Shown here piece after piece: positions 10,718 to 20,280 of a stretch of 64,000 bases of DNA (positions within the stretch are counted from its first letter, which is position 1; every line of letters begins with the position of its first letter). This DNA is from Leuctra nigra. Taxonomy: Eukaryota > Arthropoda > Insecta > Plecoptera > Leuctridae. The translations under genes and the position numbers were made by a program. The notes beneath the pieces were generated by a model, which was not told the origin of the DNA, searched no databases, and saw only the letters and a program-made list of their open reading frames with translations. The stretch is taken from positions 42,065,172 to 42,129,171 of the forward strand of contig OW203763.1 in the NCBI GenBank assembly GCA_934045905.1. Reading direction: 5' to 3'.

Positions 10718-12892
10718 ATGGAGTGTGCTGTTGGAATATATTTAAATGAAATCTGCAAAAATAGTTCATATAAGTGCTACAGTTCTCTTTACTCTGGTGC
10801 AGAAGATTGTGTAAAGGATATTAATGATTTTTCAAGTGTTGATAAAAAATTGCTAAAATGTAGAGTTAACGAAAACATTGATTCGGTATGTATTTATCAT
10901 GAAGTAATGTTCCTCATCAAATTCAATCATTTGTATGGTATAAGGTGCTGTAATCCATTTAGTGTACATAAAAAGAGCATAAAGATATCGCTTCGAGTGA
11001 TAACGTTGAATTTCGCCGAAACCCACTCGGGTCTTGGTTTGATACCTGGGAAATCCTTGTGTTCAAATTGCCGAGCCAAAATACGTTCAGGTGCTACATT
11101 ATTAGATGTTTCGATTGCTTCTGTGTTTATACCAGACAACGATGCACTCAGCGGCGGTATTGATGCAGCTAATGAAGTGTGTTCTGCCCTCGAAATGTCT
11201 CCTTTTAAAGTGCAAAAAATGAACATAAAAAAGCGCACTATTGCTGTCAAAAAGAAGGTTGACATAATTTCGAAAGAACTTCTGTCGAAAGTGGGGACTT
11301 CATATCAACTTGCTGCGGAGAGTGAGAGTGAGAGTGAGAGTGATAGCGACAGCGACCAAGACGAAGCCAAGGACGAATATTCCGACTTAATAGCTAAACT
11401 AAAAACGAGGATTAAGAGTGCAACGAAAAGTAACGAAAAAGTTAAAATCATTAGCTTGCTGCCTGAATCATGGAGTGCAAACAAAGTGTCAAAGGAGTTC
11501 GAAGTTTCTCTGTACATTGCGAAGAAAACTCGACATCTTGTAAAAAAATATGGAATCATGCCTACAATACCTCAAAGCGCTCGTCATCATGGAACTGACC
11601 AAAACATTGTGGATGTAGTTGTGTCATTCTATGAGAGCGAAGAAGCCAGCCGATTATGTCCGGGTAAAAAAGATTGCGTTTCAGTTAGGAACAAAGAAGG
11701 AAAAAAGGAGAGCAAACAGAAACATTTAGTGCTGGGCAATCTCAAAGAACTTTATGAACTTTTCAGACTGAGACATCCCGATTTAAAAATAGGATTTTCA
11801 AAATTTGCAGCATTAAGACCCAGATGGTGTGTACTCGCTGGGTCAAGTGGGACCCATTCAGTGTGCGTGTGTTCTTACCATCAGAACGTGAAACTTATGC
11901 TAATCGGTGCACACATCAAGCATACGTATAAGGACCTCCTTCGCATGATGGTGTGTGACATTGAGTGCGAGAACTGTATGCTTCATGACTGCCCTGAGTG
12001 TCCTGGACCCGATGAAGTGAGGAACACACTGCTTGGTCTTCTGAATGAAGAGGAGTGGGATGAGGAACTCCAGTACAAGCAGTGGGTTTCAACAGATCGC
12101 TGCAGACTCATCAACGTCAACGAAACATACACAGATTTCATTCAAACATTAATTGACAAACTTACCAGTCTTATACAGCATCATTTTATATCCTGTATAC
12201 AGTCAGCTGCTTTTAGAGACAGAAGGGAAACTCTACAGCGAAGAGAGTGCATCATTTCGGGTGATTTTTCAGAAAACTTTACATTCGTGGTCCAGGATGA
12301 AATACAAAGTTACCACTGGGTAAACGAGCAAGTTACTCTTCACCCATTTGTTTTTTACTTGAGAGACGATGATGGCGAGGTAATCTCCAGGAGCGTATGT
12401 GTAATTAGTGACCACCTTCAACACACAACAACAGCCGTCTATACTTTTCAAAAAGTTGTCTTGGAATATTTAAAATCATTTGCTCCCCACATAACCTCCA
12501 TTGTATACTTTTCGGATGGGGCAGCTGGACAGTACAAAAACAGAAACAATTTCGTCAATGTTTGTTACCATTCAAGTGATTTTGGACTCGGAGCAGAATG
12601 GCACTTTTTCGCAACGTCCCACGGCAAAGGGCCGTGTGACGGGATCGGCGGGACTGTCAAGCGACTCGTCTCTAAAGCGAGTCTGCAGAGACCAAGTAAT
12701 AATCAAATACTGACCGCAGAGGACATGTACGAGTTTTGCAGCTCCAATATTAAAGGCATACAGTTTTTCTACGTCACCTCACAATCCATTCAACAAGAAG
12801 AGATCAATCTTACGCCACGATATCAAGCCGCACGAACAATACCGAAACCAGAGATCACCACTACTTCACACCAACAGACACACACTCGATGA
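10718..12892 (+). CDS. Putative transposase of the TTAA element (724 aa, unclassified)
   Basis: The start is the ATG at 10718 in good context (AAAAATGG); no in-frame ATG precedes it. The N-terminal third is poorly conserved-looking, with a Ser/Glu/Asp tract (SESESESESDSDSD) encoded by a GAGAGT repeat. The centre is Cys/His-rich: CVCSYHQNVKLML and CDIECENCMLHDCPECPG look like metal-binding knuckles. The C-terminal half carries three conserved-looking acidic positions: Asp516 (ISGDFSENF), Asp600 (YFSDGAAGQYKN) and Asp641 (SHGKGPCDGIGGTVKR). They are spaced about 83 and 40 residues apart, which fits an RNase H-fold DDD/E nuclease. Placement between inverted arms argues it mobilises this element. 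After about 12840 another frame (TRDHHYFTP) looks more protein-like than the end of this one, so the C-terminus may be frameshifted. Similar uncharacterised proteins are, to my memory, common in arthropods. Confidence 0.7.
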   Translation: MECAVGIYLNEICKNSSYKCYSSLYSGAEDCVKDINDFSSVDKKLLKCRVNENIDSVCIYHEVMFLIKFNHLYGIRCCNPFSVHKKSIKISLRVITLNFAETHSGLGLIPGKSLCSNCRAKIRSGATLLDVSIASVFIPDNDALSGGIDAANEVCSALEMSPFKVQKMNIKKRTIAVKKKVDIISKELLSKVGTSYQLAAESESESESDSDSDQDEAKDEYSDLIAKLKTRIKSATKSNEKVKIISLLPESWSANKVSKEFEVSLYIAKKTRHLVKKYGIMPTIPQSARHHGTDQNIVDVVVSFYESEEASRLCPGKKDCVSVRNKEGKKESKQKHLVLGNLKELYELFRLRHPDLKIGFSKFAALRPRWCVLAGSSGTHSVCVCSYHQNVKLMLIGAHIKHTYKDLLRMMVCDIECENCMLHDCPECPGPDEVRNTLLGLLNEEEWDEELQYKQWVSTDRCRLINVNETYTDFIQTLIDKLTSLIQHHFISCIQSAAFRDRRETLQRRECIISGDFSENFTFVVQDEIQSYHWVNEQVTLHPFVFYLRDDDGEVISRSVCVISDHLQHTTTAVYTFQKVVLEYLKSFAPHITSIVYFSDGAAGQYKNRNNFVNVCYHSSDFGLGAEWHFFATSHGKGPCDGIGGTVKRLVSKASLQRPSNNQILTAEDMYEFCSSNIKGIQFFYVTSQSIQQEEINLTPRYQAARTIPKPEITTTSHQQTHTR

Positions 12893-13804
12893 GGATCTAC
12901 AGGACATCCCAGTCAGAAAACTTCAAAACAGTTACTATCCAACAGTAATGACATCATCTAGAACCTATCATCTTACTTCAGTCAACTCATCCGGCGTTTA
13001 TGGTACGTAATACAATTAAATTAAATTATTTCACGCTACGGCGTTGATCGAAATTTTACTCGCTAGTAGTACGTTTGAAAATTCGTATTTCCGTAACTAA
13101 CCCGAAACACAATATGAAACTAACTGGAGTTTGTAGACAAAGGATGACTTTAAATAAATATATTTTTTGCACGGCTGTAATGTTGACCCTTCTCTGTCAA
13201 AATGGGGTCAAATATGCCAAATTTTGACATTTTAAGAGTTTTGAGACAACATTTCTGTTTGAAGGGGGAAAAAACACACACACTTTAGGAGTAAAATTTG
13301 TTGATACAGATGTGTAGTAATCTCACAAATATTTTGGATTTTTTAAATTTAGCCCTTCATGGAAAAATATCGTCATAAATTAACTGCAAAATGCAAAATT
13401 TTTGAGGTATTTGAACCCAATTTTTGACCACTTATATGGAAATTTAATGAATACCTGTGAATATACCATGATAGTGTCATATCTAAGGAAAAGATTGCCG
13501 CTGGTTTTAAGTTGATATCTATAATAGTGTTGGAATGAACATCATAAATATGAGAGCGTCTTTTCGTCGATTTTTCGCCACTTTCAAACTTTGGCGCCAT
13601 GTAACTTGATATGGGCGCATCACAAAAATAAAAGCGAGGTGTGGCTAAGCTAAGCATATGATAGGTAACAACTGTGCAAAATTTGAAAAGAATAAAAAAT
13701 CAGGCCGCGGCCACTTTTTTTCAAAACTGGTCGATGGGCCGTGGAACGACCCAATTTCAAAAATAAATAAAAATGTGCTATATCGAGTGATCGCGCCACG
13801 TTAA

Positions 13805-14152
13805 GTGCAAGAAGGATTAAAGCAATTGTTCATAGCAGGGCCAGATTCGTGGGAAATGACGGATAAACATTGTAAAATTAACCATACATACGGAGCCTTA
13901 TGACTGTACATAAACTCGCATATGGAGACAGGGTCAGTTGCACAGAATTGGCCATTCCTATTTGAACAACAAATATTCTTTGCTCACTTTAATAAATTAA
14001 CATCAGTAGATGCGAAGAATGCATATACGATATTTACAACTGAGAGAACTTACGTTGTCCAAAAATACTTAACCCTTTGCCTGGGAAAGATGTCTCCGAG
14101 ACGTTGTGGGATTTTTATGTGGGAAGCTGTCTCAGACACGTACCGCAAATGA
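13805..14152 (+). pseudogene. 3' part of the gene split by the TTAA transposon
   Basis: Past the right TTAA, coding sense resumes and then switches frame near 13900 to NWPFLFEQQIFFAHFNKLTSVD and TERTYVVQKYL. The WPFLF ... HF..LTS pattern is that expected downstream of the YGCV motif in the family described for the 5' part. It ends at a stop at 14150-14152. Further decayed coding may continue to about 14360. The broken frame shows this gene was already decaying or never intact here. Confidence 0.5.
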
Positions 14153-14503
14153 CACAGAACTCTCTGTTCGACACTGTGAACGACACAGTGCCTTGTGGTG
14201 TAATTCCAATAAAACTTGATTGTATTGTGATGTTTATATTGAGACCATGTCATCTCTCTATAAACACCTCAAAACAATCAATGATTACAGCTACATTAGT
14301 TCCAAATGCCACTTTAAAACTACGCGGCATGGACGTTACCAAACTTTCACGATCAGGCCAATGAATCAAATGTTCGAGGTGAATGTATACCACGTCTAGC
14401 CAATTGTCATACAACCGGGAGATTGTCGATGTCGATACAATGAATCTGAAGGATTAGGCTTGTAGTGTTAAGTTCAACCGCATTCTCATCAGGAATATAA
14501 GGA

Positions 14504-14962
14504 TTAGATTTAGATTATTGTGGTTTAACGGCGCGTCAACGACGAGGTTATATTGCGCACATTAATTTTTGCATTTTAGCATTTAACTTTGTTGATATAA
14601 GTGGTGGACATGGGGAGGGGTCGACTTAACGGGCCCGATCCTGGGGAGTCCAACACTGGTGGGGAGGCCAGGCCGGAATGGGGACGGACCGGGGGGTGTG
14701 AGGATTCGGGCCGGCGGAACCCGATTCCAGGGGGATCACCATCTCGAGGGGGAAGGCCGGCCCGAGGGATGGGGAGGGGACCGCAAATTCAAGGGAAGAC
14801 ATGGTTAGGCCGACCCTGGCTGCTCTTTGTCTGGACTTCACCAATGACCTGTTCGGCATGGGTAACCCTTACACATGAGCATATGCTCGCCGGCGTAGCT
14901 GCAATGGATCATTGGCCAACGCAAACCCCACCACCGCGCTAAGGTGGCAGCCATCGGTGGGG
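14504..14962 (-). mobile_element. SINE-R1 copy, full length, 12-bp target duplication
   Basis: GGAATATAAGGA occurs at 14492-14503 and again at 14963-14974. The body matches the copy at 10.2 kb, with GGCGCGTCAACGACGAGGTT near the tail end and GAGCATATGCTCGCCGGCGT near the head. The TTAGATTTAGATTA tail again sits at the plus-strand left end. At 459 bp it is one of two full-length copies. Confidence 0.88.
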
Positions 14963-15216
14963 GGAATATAAGGAATTCTTGAAACTTTGGCAAGGCATTA
15001 GGATGGGTTGATAGAACTTAATCGGACAGAAAAGTTAGCGTCTGACTTTATTTTTGTCCTACTACCACAATAGATCCGGGAATTCCATTTCGCTACTCTT
15101 TATCGTTACTGACTATATGATAATTGGCGAGTTAACGGTAGATTATGCTTTTTTAATTCATTACTATCGACCCAAATGTTATTTTAGAGTGTGGTTATCA
15201 GCGTTTAGTAATATGC

Positions 15217-15630
15217 AACGACCTTTTGAGTTTTTATCGCCTATTTGTCGTTTTTCTCATTTGGAAACTATCATTTCCCGATATTACCAATTCCTTCACT
15301 CAAACAAAATATATTTTACACTAACCAAATATTTACTGGGGTCACGAGGCCACTACATCTATTTATTCACGGGTCAATAAATATAATGCTATTTTTCGGG
15401 ATTTGTCGAGCCCCTTCTTGCTTCCTTTTCTACATTTTAATTTTACCAATTGTAATCCTTTCCTTGGATCCTATCAGTAATCTGGTCGGCTTAATATTGG
15501 GTGTGGGGGCGAGGCGGGTAGCGGGATGGGTATGAACGTGTTGGGAGGGGGCAGACCTCGACCTCGTATGCGAGACCGAGGAAGCTGAACGAATCGTCTA
15601 TTACCTCATAGAGGAGGTTGTACCATTTCT
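15217..15630. repeat. Interspersed repeat R2, copy 1
   Basis: From AACGACCTTTTGAGTTTT to CCTCATAGAGGAGGT, this sequence recurs at 60590-60955 with high identity and a deletion of about 50 bp in that copy. It is T-rich at the left and GC-rich at the right (GTGGGGGCGAGGCGGG, CCTCGTATGCGAGACCGAGG). Both copies lie beside a SINE-R1. I see no credible coding role, although a frame is open through it. Confidence 0.75.
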
Positions 15631-16648
15631 CTATCAAAGAAGATAGGATTAATTATTTAGATATTAATTTCAACATGTGCATTAGAATCCCATCACAATG
15701 TAGATATCAAATACTTTCCGAAGAGAATTCATTACCGTCTTAAAACTGTTGCGAGTTTTTTTTCTTATTTTTTGCATAATTTTGTTTTTAACAGTGTCAT
15801 GTGGTTAAATAATAACACTCTTCATTAAATATATCAAAATACATAAATTTATGTATAGGTTATGAAATGATGTAATCTATTTACAATGTGTGAATACATG
15901 CAGTGTACATAACAACTGAGCACATCTTGAATACGTGTTATGAGTTAATGTTTTGACTGTACATTGTCCTGGTTATAACGATCAAATAGTGATGACTTAA
16001 CGATAAGTGTCTATGTAATTGATTTATTAATTTTTTGGACATAATAGCTGTCGGTTATCTCTCTTAACACCTGTTCACACTTTGTTCTATTTGTTCTACT
16101 TGGACAATCCTCTATTGTCCTTCATACATTTTTAGTATAAGAAACAATGTTTATTTGTTATTTCAACAATACAATAAAACACTGAAATTTACCATTCTTC
16201 AAACTAAATTTTTACTTAAAAATATTTTTTGTATGAAAATAGATTTTGGATTGCGCTTGTGTTATTCTGTTTTTAAGTAGTGTAAGGACCGGTCCTGCCA
16301 AATTCAATTCCAGATTTGATGAACAGTGAAGTTCTTGACTTGAGCCTCTGATGGGTTGTTGCCACAGCATAACGTGACAACAGCATAATTAGAATTAGAA
16401 TTGGCAGACCGATTATAAACTTCATAATCCAATATAAATAAAAAAAATCATTAAAATTAAGTTAATGATGACGTGATGACATGGTAAAAAGTGCAATTTA
16501 CTGATTTAGTAATGTCTTTACTCTTTCGCAAATTGGGTAACACACATACATGGTTGTACGTTGTATGCTACACATATTGTTTTTAAAATAATGTGTTGTG
16601 ATGATATTAAAAAGATATAGAAATATTCATTTTGCAAATGTATTACTA
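15631..16648. other. AT-rich spacer, nothing recognised
   Basis: No coding frame over 60 codons or clear repeat was found. Confidence 0.5.
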
Positions 16649-16654
16649 CTATAC

Positions 16655-16828
16655 GAGCTCTGGTCGTGTGACGTCACGATCACTGAAGAACTCTGGTAGA
16701 GCGTTCCTCATGGTGAAGTACAAATCCAACTTCTTCTTCGTCTTCTCCAGCGAGAACTTGCAACCTGGCAGGAAGGTCATCAGACGCTGGTTGTTGGACA
16801 GCCAGTCTTTAATGTGCTCGTTCGTAGA
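16655..16828 (-). pseudogene. Orphan CRAL-TRIO N-terminal exon (alpha-tocopherol-transfer-like)
   Basis: On the minus strand a 174-nt block, with AG before it and GT after it, encodes 58 residues in phase 0. It contains EHIKDWLSNNQ and then GCKFSLEKTKKKLDLYFTMR and PEFFSDRD. This is the CRAL-TRIO N-terminal helical region of insect alpha-TTP-like lipid-transfer proteins, which bind small hydrophobic ligands in the cytosol. Compared with the usual pattern, about nine residues seem missing after the WL helix. The usual RGC is PGC. The acceptor lacks a pyrimidine tract and the donor (GTATAG) is weak. No companion exons are visible within several kb. I read it as a displaced or decayed exon. Confidence 0.65.
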
Positions 16829-16976
16829 CTATTACGTTACTCCGTTATCAGTGATTTTTTTTTATAAGTTATTCTTCATTCTTTTCCATTTACGTTCTTG
16901 GTCTCCTTTTCTCGTGTCTTGTTCAGGTAAGCCCTCTTTACATTTTCAATTTCGTTTATTTATTTCGATTTGTTAA

Positions 16977-17240
16977 ATACCAAAACCAAAAACTGAAATA
17001 CCAGCAGAACAGTATGAGGGATATATCAATGAGCTAGAGGATGAATCTTCCTATGAAGATCTAGATATTATAGATCTAGTGGTCAATCCCCACGAATATA
17101 ACAGTTTTATCATGGAAAATGATGTAGATGATGACCCAAACGAGATAAAAGAAGAATGGGTTATTATAGATGAATACGCGGCCATCGAAGAAAAGGATAA
17201 TTCGTTGGAAGAGAAGAAAGAAGAAAAAGAACAAGTTTAA
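16977..17240 (+). CDS. Acidic open frame of 87 codons ending at a polyA signal
   Basis: The frame lacks an ATG at its start. It reads PKPKTEIPAEQYEGYINEL, then LDIIDLVVNPHEYNSFIMEN, and ends in a Glu/Lys-rich tail. The TAA stop (17238-17240) overlaps AATAAA (17240-17245), as in compact 3' ends. A CAG|GTAAGC donor-like site lies just upstream at about 16925. No good acceptor precedes the frame. It may be the terminal exon of an unknown gene, or the C-terminus of a TE protein. I cannot name it. Confidence 0.35.
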   Translation: MPKPKTEIPAEQYEGYINELEDESSYEDLDIIDLVVNPHEYNSFIMENDVDDDPNEIKEEWVIIDEYAAIEEKDNSLEEKKEEKEQV

Positions 17241-17295
17241 ATAAAACATTTATCTATCATTAGTCAGTGTCATACTACATTCATCATAGTTTAAA

Positions 17296-17376
17296 GTCAT
17301 CAATTGTATAAATCAATTGTAGTTGTATTCATCAATTGTAGTCTCATCAATTGTATTCATCAATTGTAGTCTCAGC
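17296..17376. repeat. Degenerate tandem repeat, unit CATCAATTGTAGT
   Basis: Five imperfect copies of TCATCAATTGTA separated by 1-8 bases. CAATTG is self-complementary. Confidence 0.75.
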
Positions 17377-17791
17377 GGCCTTTAGCGAGCGGCTTGGCGA
17401 TTAATGATTTTAATTGCAATGAGTTTACGAAAGTTTTGGTAACGTTTGCTGCCCGCCACTTATTGTTACTCTTAGAAAAAATTTGTTTGTATTTCCCAAT
17501 TCCTATCCATCCATCTCTGATCTTGAACATATTAATCAATCAAGCCACCGTTACCAGCAGAGGCCCCAGCGACACTCGCCATCGTACCAGGAGACCCTCT
17601 ATAAACCTTCCTCCTCCACCGCAATGAGGAGATCAAGTCGCTGCCTCGCCCCTTCAACTCAGTGGATATCGAGTCTATACTCTCGACCCTCTATGATCTA
17701 CATGGTTCCTACCCAGTGTTTTTATGTTGGATTATTGATTTCTACCTTCCCTCTTATTAAATATTTTCATGGATCGGTTTCTGCTTTTCAG

Positions 17792-17983
17792 GTCGACAGG
17801 ACAAAGAAGCGCCCGTTTCCTAGTAGGCCAAGCAACGAAGCATTTAACCCGGGACAAATTGCAAGATTTGTCTTTTTCATCAGAACTTATTCAGAAAAAT
17901 TCGCTGATTACAACAACAAAAAAGTTTTACGCACAGATGTGAAGGGAAATTGCCCAAAATTACGTGTAAAGTTCACATTTTGA
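17792..17983 (+). CDS. Candidate terminal exon, 63 codons, unknown
   Basis: It begins directly after CTGCTTTTCAG and stays open to a TGA at 17981-17983. It encodes VDRTKKRPFPSRPSNEAF and a basic C-terminus. The upstream 300 bp are T-rich. No domain is recognised. This is a weak call based on the acceptor site and composition. Confidence 0.25.
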   Translation, partial: VDRTKKRPFPSRPSNEAFNPGQIARFVFFIRTYSEKFADYNNKKVLRTDVKGNCPKLRVKFTF

Positions 17984-18293
17984 CAACATAAAATAATTTT
18001 TTTAAGAATCACAGAACACAATTTGATTTTTTTTTCAATAAATAGTATGTACTATATAAGGATACAATACTTAAAAAAAAATTGGGAGAAAATATTAATT
18101 ATTTTTGGATTAATTCTATTATTTAATAAAATGATGTCATTTAAATAATTAGTCGTAGTGACGTAACTAAAGGAGCTAGAATAAATGTTTTTACGTGAAA
18201 ATGTTGGTAATAAAGCCTTATATTTTTGGTATGAATATGATCAAAAGTTCACCACGCATCTACTAATTGTTGTCAAACAAAATTTTAATCACC

Positions 18294-19277
18294 TTATATG
18301 AAAAATTAAACATCAATAAAACGCAATTATTGTCATAACGGCGGAACTGTTTGATCAGGAAATGTTGTCACTTATAGAATTTTGGCGCCAGATAAAACCT
18401 AGCCCAGAGAGAGATTTAGGACGCCATTTTGAAACCGGAAGTGGCATCATCTTGAAAAAGGCTGAACCGATTATAACGGAACTGGTGGCAATTGACTCCA
18501 ACGGTCATATGACAAAACAGATCAATAAAAAAAACAGAAATTACCAATAACAAATACCGGCAATGACGTCACAGATACCCAAAATTCTTCTAAAACCCCC
18601 TGTTCAACAATAAATACATTAAATAAATACATAAATGCATATCCTTATGAATTTAATTGAAAAAATCGCTATTTACAATGATAAAATAATAAGTTTTTGC
18701 ATGGTAATAAAAATATTGGTACCTAGTTTTAATGCAATACTGACATAAAATTTTGCCGGCATAATTGGCTTAAAACCTTTTCTGAATCCAGACACAGAGT
18801 GGTATCCACTTAATCAATTGTTCATTTGATTTCAATCCAATACGTTTCCGAGCTATGGAATCACTTCCGGTTCTCAAAATGGCGACTGAAAACACTGCCA
18901 CATAGATTTTTTTCAATACATTCATATATTTCATTATAACGGGCCAGAATAATGTATGTATTGTTGAACAGGGGGTTTTAGAAGAATTTTGAATATTTGT
19001 GACGTCATTTCCGGTATTTGTTATTGGTAATTTCTGTTTTTTTTATTGATCTGTTTTGTCATATGACCGTTGGAGTCAATTGCCACCAGTTCCGTTATAA
19101 TCAGTTCAGCCTTTTTCAAGATTATGCCACTTCCGGTTTCAAAATGGCGTCCTAAATCTCTCTCTGAGCTAGGTTTTATCTGGCGCCAAAATTCTATAAG
19201 TGACAACATTTCCTGATCAAACAGTTCCGCCGTTATGACAATAATTGCGTTGTAGTGATGTTTAATTTTTCATATAA
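18294..19277. mobile_element. Foldback element with ~315-bp inverted arms
   Basis: The left arm (18294 to about 18605) and right arm (about 18958-19277) are near-perfect inverse copies, ending TTATATGAAAAATTAAAC and its complement. Each arm contains a site of the type CACTTCCGGTTTCAAAATGG or its inverse. A TGACGTCA also occurs. The 350-bp centre has no gene. The target duplication is unclear. The arm sequence links this element to the motif array near 60 kb. Confidence 0.85.
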
Positions 19278-19459
19278 GTTGATTAACCATCTTTGCTCGT
19301 TTTATTCGTTTTTTCTCCCCGTCCAAGTATTTTTCCCTTCCTACATAATCCACCCTTTACATGTTCTACGTGTATCATACTTCGGCTATTTACCGTTTAC
19401 ATACACGGTTAGGTTCGCGTTTGAATTTGCCGGGATTTTATTTCTGTTGCACTACTGGA

Positions 19460-19622
19460 CTAAAGAGCATCGCTGACTCTCCCAAAGCTACCGTGAAACT
19501 GCCAGTAAGTGTGGCTGCCTCACGTTGTAAAGAGCATCGTTGAAGCTCCCAAAGACTCCGTCAAACTGCTAGTAGGTGTGGTTGCCTCACCTGCTGTCAA
19601 GAGCATTGCCAACGCCCACATA
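19460..19622 (+). pseudogene. Tandem ~67-bp repeat with coding-like consensus
   Basis: Two full units and one partial unit read KSIADSPKATVKLPVSVAAS, then in a shifted frame KSIVEAPKDSVKLLVGVVAS, then KSIANA. Substitutions are mostly conservative at the protein level, which suggests a former repeat protein now broken by a frameshift. The flanks (19278-19459 and 19623-19757) hold nothing recognised. Confidence 0.4.
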
Positions 19623-19757
19623 TTCATACAAATCTTAATCATAAAATGCATAAATTCATAAATACAATCCACGCAATTCATAAATTCCTGCATTACGATA
19701 CGAAACGATGTTTTGTTATTGTTTCGATTTATTATCATGTATATTTCTACTTATTGG

Positions 19758-20249
19758 TCATTTCCACTTATTGGGCAAAGGGCTTTTAGGTCTGGGCACA
19801 GTCCAAGGAGCTACTTCGCTGAATCCAATCTGCTGAATAGTAGGCAGAGTGAAGTCAGCTTCTTGGAGTAACTCGCTCCACCTTATGCCAACAGGTCTCG
19901 TGACCGTTGGCCTGTTGAAGTATGTTAATTCATATGCAGGGCGGAAGATAGTGCTGTTTGTTGGATTAGTTGTCAAAGCTGTAAGCTTCGACACGTAGCA
20001 GCAGAGGAGATATCTTCTTCTGATATCCAATGGTGGCTCTCCGGACTCGCAGTACAGGCTGGTCACCGGGCTTGAACGAAATGCTCCGATTGCCAGCCTG
20101 ATACCAGCGTAGTGAACAGGATCTATCGACTTAAGAATAGTTGGTCTTGCGGACGAGTAGACGACGCAACCGTAGTCAAGGCGTGACCGAATCAGTGCTC
20201 GGTACAACCTGAGCATCACGGTTCGGGCCGGCCCCTTAAGCCTCACCAC
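19758..20249 (-). pseudogene. 5'-truncated jockey-like LINE, reverse transcriptase C-terminal part
   Basis: The 163-aa frame reads LRLYRALIRSRLDYGCVVY, then LKSIDPVHYAGIRLAIGAF and SLYCESGEPPLDIRRRYLL. These are the conserved post-catalytic motifs of jockey/R1-type LINE polymerases. The polymerase core is absent. The upstream junction at about 20240 abuts the SINE-R1-like head fragment, so this may be a chimeric remnant. Confidence 0.8.
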
Positions 20250-20278
20250 CGCGTCAAGGTGTCAGTCCATCGGTGAGG
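20238..20278 (-). repeat. Head fragment related to SINE-R1
   Basis: CACCACCGCGTCAAGGTG and TCGGTGAGG match the head end of SINE-R1 copies. Only about 40 bp remain. Confidence 0.5.
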
Positions 20279-20280
20279 AG

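Larger units (their letters stand above)
8727..13800 (+). mobile_element. TTAA-flanked DNA transposon with long inverted arms
   Basis: TTAA stands directly outside both ends (8723-8726 and 13801-13804). The outermost 18 bp match as inverted repeats: GGGGGCGCGATCACTCGA on the left, and its near complement TCGAGTGATCGCGCCACG on the right. Long inverted arms follow, about 9205-9890 paired with about 13075-13760, nearly identical. The left end has about 460 bp between tip and arm that the right end lacks. Between the arms lie a SINE (10187-10573) and a 724-aa reading frame. TTAA duplication is used by piggyBac, Kolobok and Sola3 elements. The encoded protein does not show the piggyBac or Kolobok motifs I know, so the superfamily is open. 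The element sits inside another gene remnant. Confidence 0.85.

Noticed and set aside
10718..12892. Assigning the TTAA element to Kolobok or piggyBac
   Set aside because: TTAA fits, but I see neither the Kolobok GDGRxDSPG-type motif nor the piggyBac catalytic pattern. Left unclassified.
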